Assembly (NCBI GenBank): GCA_947625585.1
Contig: CANQOZ010000030.1
Coordinates: 1-11,391, forward strand
DNA length: 11,391 bases
Reading direction: 5' to 3'
From: an uncultured Eubacteriaceae bacterium
GTDB lineage: Bacteria > Bacillota > Clostridia > Eubacteriales > Eubacteriaceae
A program made the position numbers and the translations under genes. Within the stretch, counting starts at the first letter, position 1. Every line of letters starts with the position of its first letter. A model generated the notes under the pieces. The model was given only the letters and a program-made list of their open reading frames with translations. It ran no database searches and was not told where the DNA came from. This document shows, in pieces, positions 7,117 to 11,391 of this stretch.

Positions 7117-7177
7117 AGTTCAAATTTATCAAAATTATTTAAATTATACCATGTTCAACTGTTTTTTAAATGTTCAA
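7117..7177. repeat. GTTCAA direct repeats around the M23 promoter
   Basis: On the plus strand the octamer ATGTTCAA occurs at 7151-7158 and again at 7170-7177, 19 bases apart, and AGTTCAAA occurs at 7117-7124. The first octamer touches the extended -10 and the second covers the -35 zone, so a regulator binding there could control the cell-wall operon. No hairpin terminator for the upstream ATPase gene (stop at 7191) is seen, so some read-through into this operon is possible. Confidence 0.4.
7143..7151 (-). promoter_or_regulatory. extended -10 promoter of the M23/CAP operon
   Basis: On the minus strand TGG is followed by a perfect TATAAT (7148 down to 7143), an extended -10 element. No convincing -35 hexamer is present. 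It lies about 55 bases before the M23 start codon, giving a leader of some 45 bases. The upstream side is occupied by direct repeats containing ATGTTCAA. Confidence 0.65.
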
Positions 7178-7190
7178 ATGGGTAGTGTTG

Positions 7191-8588
7191 TTAGTTTTGA
7201 AGTTCCTGCATTATTTCATCAAAGGTTATTAAGTGAATATTTGGATTCTGATTAGCTATCTCAATGCATTCATCAGTGAAGCCACTTTTAGAAAAAAGGT
7301 AATACCCATTATTAAGATAGTTAAAAATTCTTGAACGGCGAATAAGATTGTTTAAAACATGACTATCAACTTTTTTATTTGTCCATTTACATTCTGCAAA
7401 TAAAGCAGTTGCTTTATCTTGTTCACCTATTATGTCTATCTCTTCTTGCTGTTTTGTAGCTTTATTGGTTCCCCACCATCTACCAATTGATCGGAATTTG
7501 ATAGGAGATTTACCTTTTCTTAATAACTCCCATAGATATTCTTGGCAAATAGCTTCAAAAACGGATCCCATATATTCGCTTAATAAAGGTTCTATTTCAT
7601 CATAAGCTACCTCTCCTAAATCCTGGTGAATCCAGTTACTATTTGTTTCAACAAATCGATACCAGAATCGGAACATATTATCCTTGATCTTATAAAGTGC
7701 TGATTTTGACCTATTTTCTGAATATGGATATTCCTTTTGAATCAAATCCATCTCAATAAGATTTTTAAGATAATATGCTATCTTATTGGTTCCAAGACCA
7801 GCTTTAGTTGCAATATCATTAACTCGTGTATTTCCTAATGCTACTAATGATAAAACTGCATTATAATTTGAGGTTTCCCTTAATTCCTGTCGCATTAAGT
7901 TTTCAGGTTCATCAAACAACAAAGTGTTTGGCTCTAAAAAAGCAGAAACAATATTTTCTTTAAATCCTAGCATTGGATCAAATTGGTTTAAGTAAAACGG
8001 AGTTCCACCGTAAGCGCCGTAAACTAAAGCTTTCGTTTCATTATCTAACTCCGGATAATAATGAATAACTTCTTTAAAACTAAGTGGGCTTAACTTCATC
8101 TGCCCAGTTCGCCTACCAAACAGGGGAGCTTTGTAAGCTAATACCTCTTCTTCAATATATGAAATCGAAGATCCACATAATATTAAAAACAATTTCGAAC
8201 TTTCATGATACTTATCGATGAGTATTTGTAATATAGAGGATAGCTCTGGCATCTTTTTAGCTATATAAGGAAATTCATCTATTACTAAAACAAACTGTTT
8301 AGACAAAGACAATTCAAACAGTTCTTCAAGAGCATCCTGAAAGGTAGAATATAAAGCTCTTTTATTAGTGTTTTTAAATCTCGAAATTTCCTTCGACAAA
8401 TTCTGAAGATTTATCATTATGTTATTATTTTGCGCAGTAAAAAATATATTTGGTTTATCTTTAACGAATTCTTTGATTAAGGATGATTTACCTATCCTTC
8501 TTCTCCCATAAATAACAAAGAATTCAAAACGATCTTTTAAATAAGCTTTATTTAATACAGAAAGCTCTCTTTTACGTTCTTTAAACAC
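7191..8588 (-). CDS. Arch_ATPase/DUF234-type ATPase with C-terminal PD-(D/E)XK-like domain
   Basis: This 465-residue protein belongs to the AAA+/STAND-related ATPases often annotated as archaeal-type ATPase plus DUF234. Near the N terminus the family pattern RxxEL appears as RKREL. Walker A is GRRRIGKSS at 28-36, Walker B is VLVIDEFPYI at 100-109, and the sensor-1-like strand is FLILCGSS at 134-141. A winged-helix segment lies at about 245-290. The C-terminal domain has GRWWGTN at 369-375 and EEIDIIG (D385), then AECK with E399 and K401, which together make a D-x13-ExK pattern like PD-(D/E)XK nucleases. The start is a GTG at 8588 with AGAGG 6 bases before it. Genes of this family are usually solitary, mobile and of unknown role. 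A nuclease or DNA-linked role is inferred from motifs only. Confidence 0.88.
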   Translation of the reverse strand: MFKERKRELSVLNKAYLKDRFEFFVIYGRRRIGKSSLIKEFVKDKPNIFFTAQNNNIMINLQNLSKEISRFKNTNKRALYSTFQDALEELFELSLSKQFVLVIDEFPYIAKKMPELSSILQILIDKYHESSKLFLILCGSSISYIEEEVLAYKAPLFGRRTGQMKLSPLSFKEVIHYYPELDNETKALVYGAYGGTPFYLNQFDPMLGFKENIVSAFLEPNTLLFDEPENLMRQELRETSNYNAVLSLVALGNTRVNDIATKAGLGTNKIAYYLKNLIEMDLIQKEYPYSENRSKSALYKIKDNMFRFWYRFVETNSNWIHQDLGEVAYDEIEPLLSEYMGSVFEAICQEYLWELLRKGKSPIKFRSIGRWWGTNKATKQQEEIDIIGEQDKATALFAECKWTNKKVDSHVLNNLIRRSRIFNYLNNGYYLFSKSGFTDECIEIANQNPNIHLITFDEIMQELQN

Positions 8589-8639
8589 GTTTTACCTCTA
8601 TATTAGAGATAATACTTCTTAAAATTTATTTAATCAATC

Positions 8640-8686
8640 ACGTTTGAGTCAACTACGATTGACTATAATAAAATTGACTCAAACGT
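8640..8686. repeat. 13-base inverted repeat in the divergent ATPase spacer (possible operator)
   Basis: ACGTTTGAGTCAA (8640-8652) and TTGACTCAAACGT (8674-8686) are perfect reverse complements. Each arm contains its own small palindrome, TTGAGTCAA or TTGACTCAA. The 21 bases between the arms contain another TTGACT followed directly by ATAAT. On the minus strand TTGACT (8652-8647) could act as a -35 for the DUF234 ATPase, with an AT-rich -10 about 17 bases on. An operator shared by both divergent genes is a reasonable inference. Confidence 0.6.
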
Positions 8687-8699
8687 AATTGAGTTTTTT
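8677..8699 (+). terminator. weak terminator-like hairpin overlapping the inverted repeat
   Basis: ACTCAA (8677-8682) can pair with TTGAGT (8689-8694) across a six-base loop, and the second arm runs into TTTTTT. The first arm of this hairpin is part of the second arm of the 8640-8686 inverted repeat, so the two foldings exclude each other, as in an attenuator. The stem is short and AT-rich, so this is tentative. Confidence 0.3.
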
Positions 8700-8743
8700 C
8701 GATTTCAAACTTAACTCATTAAACTTTTAAAATCTTACAATTT

Positions 8744-8799
8744 TTGCCATCAATGGCAATTTTTATTGTTTTTGTTAAAATTATTGTCATCAATGGCAA
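8744..8799. repeat. two TTGCCATCAATGGCAA palindromes 40 bases apart
   Basis: The first copy (8744-8759) is TTGCCAT-CA-ATGGCAA, a perfect palindrome around a 2-base centre. The second copy (8784-8799) is identical except for T in place of one C. The shared run extends through CATCAATGGCAATTTTT. The second copy ends 14 bases before the ATG of the DUF4143 ATPase, where a ribosome binding site would be expected, and no Shine-Dalgarno sequence is present. Binding by a dimeric regulator, or an RNA hairpin that controls translation, could explain the arrangement. Confidence 0.65.
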
Positions 8800-8813
8800 T
8801 TTTTTAAAAAATT

Positions 8814-10106
8814 ATGACAAGTGAATTAATTAACAGACCGCTTTACTTAAATAAATTATGGAAATACAAGGATAACGATCGTGTTAAAGTTCTAACCGGA
8901 GTTAGAGGCGCAGGTAAATCAAGCATTCTCAAACTTTTTCAACAACAACTTAAAGATGCTGGAATTAAAGAAGGCCAAATTTTAGAGCTTAATTTTGAAT
9001 TATTTAAGTATCATGACTGGGATGCTGAAAGTTTTTACAATTTTATTAAGAGTAAAACTTCCGCTCTTAATGAAGATGAAAGATTATATTTGTTTTTAGA
9101 TGAAATTCAGAATTTAGAAAATTGGGAAAACTTAGTGAACAATTTAAGAACAGAACTTGACATTGATATTTATGTTACCGGTTCAAATGCTTATTTAATG
9201 TCATCAAAGTCGACCACTTTATTCTCTGATAGAACGAGTTCATTACAGATATTACCTCTCTCGTTTTCTGAATTTTTAAATTTTCACGGTTATTATCCTA
9301 AAAAACTTGATTCAAAACTATTATTAAACAATTGGAGTTTAGACGAAACAGATGTCGATATTACTGTTCTGTTCAACCATTACTTAAAATTTGGAAGTTT
9401 CCCTGAACTTATTTCTAATAAATTCAATGATAGTTTAGTAGTTGAAGGTTTAGAAAAATTTTACGATCAAATATTTTTAAAGGATCTAATTTATGCTCGA
9501 TTAAACAGTAACAAGAGATCAGTTATGGAACCTAAAAAATTAAATAGTGTTCTGGCTTTAATGTCCAATCTTTCTGGAGAGCTAACTCCAATTTCAACTT
9601 TTGTTAATGAACTTAAAAATGAAAACAACTACCGTACTGTTAAAAATTATATTGATGCAATAACGAGTGCATTCCTCTTTTATCCAGTTAGCTGCCTTGA
9701 TTATATGAGAAAGTCGATGCTTAGAAGTATTCGAAAATACTACGCAGTTGATCCAGGTCTTAATAACTTCTTATCAATGTTTCCAGAAAGTAATTTGAAA
9801 AGACAATTTGAAAATATAGTTTTCCTAGAACTAATACGCCGTGACTTTCAAGTTAATGTTGAAAGATTCTCTCAAACAGAAATTGATTTTAAAGCTCGCA
9901 AAGGTGGTCAAACCTGGTATATTCAGGTTACTGAAGATATTGAAAATTCAAATACTCTTCAAAGAGAGATAAAACCATTAAAAAAAGTAAAGGAATTTGG
10001 AAACAAGTTAATTATAACTGGTCAACCTTCAGTTAGAAAATCTTATGAAGATATTAGAATAATCTCAATCTATGATTTTCTTCTTGACCAAGAATCCATT
10101 TTATAA
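8814..10106 (+). CDS. AAA_14/DUF4143 family ATPase
   Basis: This 430-residue protein has the layout of the AAA_14 plus DUF4143 family. The N-terminal pattern RPLYLNKL at 8-15 matches the family's RxxYLxxL. Walker A is TGVRGAGKSS at 28-37, Walker B is LYLFLDEIQN at 91-100, a WENLVNNL helix follows, and the sensor strand is VTGSNAYLMS at 121-130. The family PLSFSEFL motif lies at 148-155. The DUF4143 part (about 225-425) ends with FENIVFLELIRR at 332-343, TEIDFKA at 355-361 and YIQVTED at 369-375, a PD-(D/E)XK-like core in which ExK has become QVT. It is divergent from the DUF234 ATPase and has no recognisable ribosome binding site. Proteins of this kind are widespread, often exchanged between species, and their function is not established. 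Confidence 0.88.
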   Translation: MTSELINRPLYLNKLWKYKDNDRVKVLTGVRGAGKSSILKLFQQQLKDAGIKEGQILELNFELFKYHDWDAESFYNFIKSKTSALNEDERLYLFLDEIQNLENWENLVNNLRTELDIDIYVTGSNAYLMSSKSTTLFSDRTSSLQILPLSFSEFLNFHGYYPKKLDSKLLLNNWSLDETDVDITVLFNHYLKFGSFPELISNKFNDSLVVEGLEKFYDQIFLKDLIYARLNSNKRSVMEPKKLNSVLALMSNLSGELTPISTFVNELKNENNYRTVKNYIDAITSAFLFYPVSCLDYMRKSMLRSIRKYYAVDPGLNNFLSMFPESNLKRQFENIVFLELIRRDFQVNVERFSQTEIDFKARKGGQTWYIQVTEDIENSNTLQREIKPLKKVKEFGNKLIITGQPSVRKSYEDIRIISIYDFLLDQESIL

Positions 10107-10130
10107 AATTGTTTTAGCCTTTGTCTTCAT

Positions 10131-10242
10131 GTTATCTAAATATCTCGCATAATATCTAAAAACCCGACAAGCGGCAAGTGAAATCGATTGCACCTGCGCA
10201 TTTTGAGCATTTTTATCTTTTTATGCGAGATTTATAAATAAC
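10131..10242. repeat. 112-bp concentric imperfect palindrome (MITE-like or structured RNA)
   Basis: The outer arms are 10131-10152 and 10221-10242. They match in 19 of 22 positions, including an unbroken ATCTCGCATAA / TTATGCGAGAT. Inside is a second imperfect palindrome at 10174-10197 centred on AATCGATT. The two centres (10186.5 and 10185.5) almost coincide, so the whole stretch could fold into one long hairpin. The interior is more GC-rich than its flanks. It begins 25 bases after the stop of the DUF4143 ATPase. It could be a miniature transposable element, a recombination or replication site, or a processed transcript end. Confidence 0.55.
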
Positions 10243-10372
10243 TACCAAGCAGCATTTAGTAACTATTCAGGACCCCCCTTTTAAGCAGAAATAAGTGGAA
10301 AAGTAGAGAAAAATTAATTAAAAATGAGATTTTCAAACAATTCAACGAATGACAAATAAATAAAAAAATAAA

Positions 10373-10446
10373 GGTATAACTATCAATAACAAAATAATAG
10401 CTTCGAGCTATTTAAATAGAAAGATTAAATAAATGATAGCCATACC
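10373..10446. repeat. second nested inverted repeat with an inner AATAGCT hairpin
   Basis: GGTATAACTATCA (10373-10385) and TGATAGCCATACC (10434-10446) pair in 11 of 13 positions. Between them, AATAGCT-TCG-AGCTATT (10396-10412) makes a perfect 7-base stem. The right outer arm covers the start codon of the 49-codon frame at 10433. Either it is a folded leader controlling that frame or, if the frame is not real, a separate structural element. Confidence 0.5.
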
Positions 10447-10582
10447 TAATGATTATAATAACAAAACCTCAAATATAGAATCAACACCAAATATTTCAAA
10501 TCCCGACAGTAAAGAAAGAACCATTAAAAGATTTTCTGAGGAACTGGCACAATCTTTATTGCAACTAAAAGGAAATTGGTAA
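10433..10582 (+). CDS. doubtful 49-residue hypothetical protein
   Basis: This open frame encodes a hydrophilic 49-residue peptide. Residues 1-25 are rich in Asn, Ser and Pro and probably disordered. Residues 26-46, from SKERTIKRF through EELAQSLLQL, look like an amphipathic helix. No good ribosome binding site precedes the ATG, and the start lies in an arm of the 10373-10446 inverted repeat. The protein-like second half is the only argument for a real gene. It could be a small accessory protein or the N-terminal stub of a lost gene. I recognise no family. Confidence 0.3.
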   Translation: MIAIPNDYNNKTSNIESTPNISNPDSKERTIKRFSEELAQSLLQLKGNW

Positions 10583-10597
10583 AGGTCTAATAAGAAG

Positions 10598-10632
10598 AAA
10601 GGAAACCTCAACTGTATTAGCGGATTTCCTTT
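10598..10632 (-). terminator. intrinsic terminator of the cupin gene
   Basis: The arms AAAGGAAA (10598-10605) and TTTCCTTT (10625-10632) are perfect reverse complements, with a further CC/GG pair inside past a bulged A. On the minus strand the hairpin begins 5 bases after the cupin stop codon and is followed by a T-rich CTTCTTATT tail. It could also stop transcripts coming from the left. Confidence 0.65.
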
Positions 10633-10637
10633 AAAAA

Positions 10638-10994
10638 CTATTCAATCATAATGGCATCATCTTGAGTGTAGTTACCAAGTGAGTTTTCCTTTGTTTGAAT
10701 ACAAATATATTCAAGCGGTTTATCATCTGAAGCTTTTAACTGTCTTTTCCCTTCAGGGGATACACGAACAAAATCGAGTGGTTCTAAATCAAAACTTTCA
10801 CCATCAATAATCATGGTACCAGCTCCATTTAGAATAATATAAATCTCTTCATTATCTTTGTGAGCATGGACAAAAGGAATTCCTCCACCTGCTGGTAAAT
10901 TATTAACAGAAACTTCTGCCCCAGTTAAATTAAGCTGATCATGTAGTTCTGTACGTGGTTCACTTCCAACATGGACCTTTTTATAATTTTTCAT
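10638..10994 (-). CDS. small single-domain cupin protein
   Basis: This 118-residue protein is a single conserved beta-barrel of the cupin_2 type. Cupin motif 1 is seen as H43, H45 and E50 followed by G57, the family spacing HxHx4Ex6G, so a metal site is likely. In motif 2 (SPEGKRQLKA at 79-88) the usual histidine is replaced by Q85, so only three metal ligands are obvious. There is no signal peptide. The start is fixed by a perfect GGAGG (11006-11002) 7 bases upstream. Upstream on the same strand lies the remnant of an Rrf2-type regulator, and the DNA between carries operator-like repeats, which suggests stress- or ligand-controlled expression. The substrate is unknown; such small cupins include sugar isomerases, dioxygenases and binding proteins. 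Confidence 0.88.
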   Translation of the reverse strand: MKNYKKVHVGSEPRTELHDQLNLTGAEVSVNNLPAGGGIPFVHAHKDNEEIYIILNGAGTMIIDGESFDLEPLDFVRVSPEGKRQLKASDDKPLEYICIQTKENSLGNYTQDDAIMIE

Positions 10995-11011
10995 TTAAAA
11001 ACCTCCATAAG

Positions 11012-11061
11012 TGTAACTAAATTGATTACAGATAAAACAACATAAACTATCTGTAATTACA
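11012..11061. promoter_or_regulatory. TGTAAT/ATTACA operator cluster upstream of the cupin gene
   Basis: Between the Rrf2 fragment and the cupin gene, half-sites recur. TGTAAC and ATTACA form a 19-base pseudo-palindrome (11012-11030). ATTACAGATA (11025-11034) and TATCTGTAAT (11048-11057) form a perfect 10-base inverted repeat. TGTAATTACA (11052-11061) is a perfect palindrome by itself. Such sites suit a dimeric winged-helix repressor, and the neighbouring Rrf2-family gene is the natural candidate. Alternatively, the 10-base inverted repeat could form a hairpin at the end of the Rrf2 transcript. Confidence 0.55.
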
Positions 11062-11065
11062 ATGG

Positions 11066-11391
11066 TTATAGAAGATCTTCCCTTTGTTTAACTTCTTTAA
11101 TCAACACTTCTAAAGTAACTTGATCTAAAGAATCTTCTAATGCTTTCTGGGCAGCTATTAAATGATCATCTAAAACACCATGAATATTTTTACCTATTGG
11201 ACAGGATGGATTTGGATTCTCATGAAAATTAAAAAGCGTTTCAATGCTATCTACTGCCTTATAGATGTCTAATAGAGATATTTCCTCTGGCTCTTTAATC
11301 AACTTAGATCCTAATGTAGACTGCTGTTACCTATTTTTCTAATACTTTAGAAAGAGCAGAAAATAAGAACCGAATTATCCTGACATAATTT
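11066..11391 (-). pseudogene. Rrf2-family (YwnA-like) regulator, N-terminal half disrupted and cut by the window edge
   Basis: The open frame from 11326 to 11066 encodes the C-terminal half of an Rrf2-type transcription factor: GSKLIKEPEEISLLDIYKAV, then a HENPNPSCPIGKNIHGVLDD-like stretch, as in YwnA of Bacillus, with one cysteine in SCPIG. The best start inside it is a TTG at 11302, which would give a 78-residue protein without the winged-helix DNA-binding domain. Upstream in the same frame are stops at 11327-11329 and 11339-11341. Traces of the missing part appear in another minus-strand frame (NYVRII, then SALSK), resembling the family's NPxxVRxxxSxLxKAG helix. This points to one or more frameshifts, either true decay or sequencing error; the rest of the gene lies beyond the window. 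Confidence 0.62.

Larger units (their letters stand above)
10107..10637. other. gene-poor accessory stretch with nested palindromes
   Basis: This stretch of about 530 bases between the DUF4143 ATPase and the cupin gene has no convincing long gene. It holds a 112-bp concentric palindrome (10131-10242), a run of six C (10273-10278) that stands out in AT-rich DNA, a low-complexity A/T stretch (about 10300-10370), a second nested inverted repeat (10373-10446), a doubtful 49-codon frame and the cupin terminator. The make-up suggests the remains of a mobile element or a structured non-coding region; no transposase or integrase can be read. Confidence 0.5.

Noticed and set aside
10101..10220. 39-codon minus-strand open frame with protein-like composition (GTG possible at 10193)
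   Set aside because: It lies wholly inside the 112-bp palindrome, has no ribosome binding site and overlaps the end of the ATPase gene. It is kept only as a note on the palindrome.
10270..10310. Poly-C run followed by sequence resembling the AAGTGGAAAAGT repeats found near some IS21-family ends
   Set aside because: No matching second end, target duplication or istA/istB remnant is visible, and the resemblance is from memory.

Overview
The window looks like chromosome from a low-GC Gram-positive bacterium (Bacillota, probably a Clostridia or Eubacteriales relative). The reasons are the AT-rich codon use, TATAAT-type promoters, GGAGG-type ribosome binding sites on several genes, secreted cell-wall enzymes carrying clostridial hydrophobic-W (ChW) repeats, and an RlmH/ProA block of Firmicutes type. 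I cannot name a genus. No tRNA, rRNA, CRISPR array or intact transposase is visible.

Left part (1-5232, plus strand). A two-gene unit encodes a soluble family-2 glycosyltransferase and a DUF2304-like membrane protein, and ends at an intrinsic terminator. An extended -10 promoter then starts a compact seven-gene operon: a 53-residue polybasic membrane protein, rlmH, proA, an S33-type alpha/beta hydrolase, two tandem PaaI-type hotdog thioesterases, and a 56-residue membrane protein. Every gene junction overlaps, by 1 to 17 bases, and several internal starts have no Shine-Dalgarno sequence, so translational coupling is likely. The operon ends at a strong hairpin that also serves the convergent genes to its right.

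Middle (5233-7190, minus strand). Two exported cell-wall proteins form an operon. The upstream gene encodes an M23 metallopeptidase and the downstream gene a CAP/SCP-domain protein. Each has a signal peptide and three ChW repeats. An extended -10 promoter preceded by GTTCAA direct repeats lies upstream.

Right part (7191-11391). This part is accessory-like. Two unrelated P-loop ATPases, one Arch_ATPase/DUF234 and one AAA_14/DUF4143, are transcribed divergently from a 225-bp spacer full of inverted repeats. One palindrome occupies the place where the ribosome binding site of the second ATPase should be. About 530 bp with almost no genes follows, holding two nested palindromic elements and one doubtful 49-codon frame. 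The window ends with a small cupin gene and, upstream of it on the same strand, the C-terminal part of an Rrf2-family regulator whose DNA-binding half is broken by stop codons. The DNA between these two genes carries several TGTAAT/ATTACA half-sites, as expected of an operator.

The best candidates for something undescribed are the divergent ATPase pair with its structured spacer and the adjoining palindromes. A function for them is inference only.
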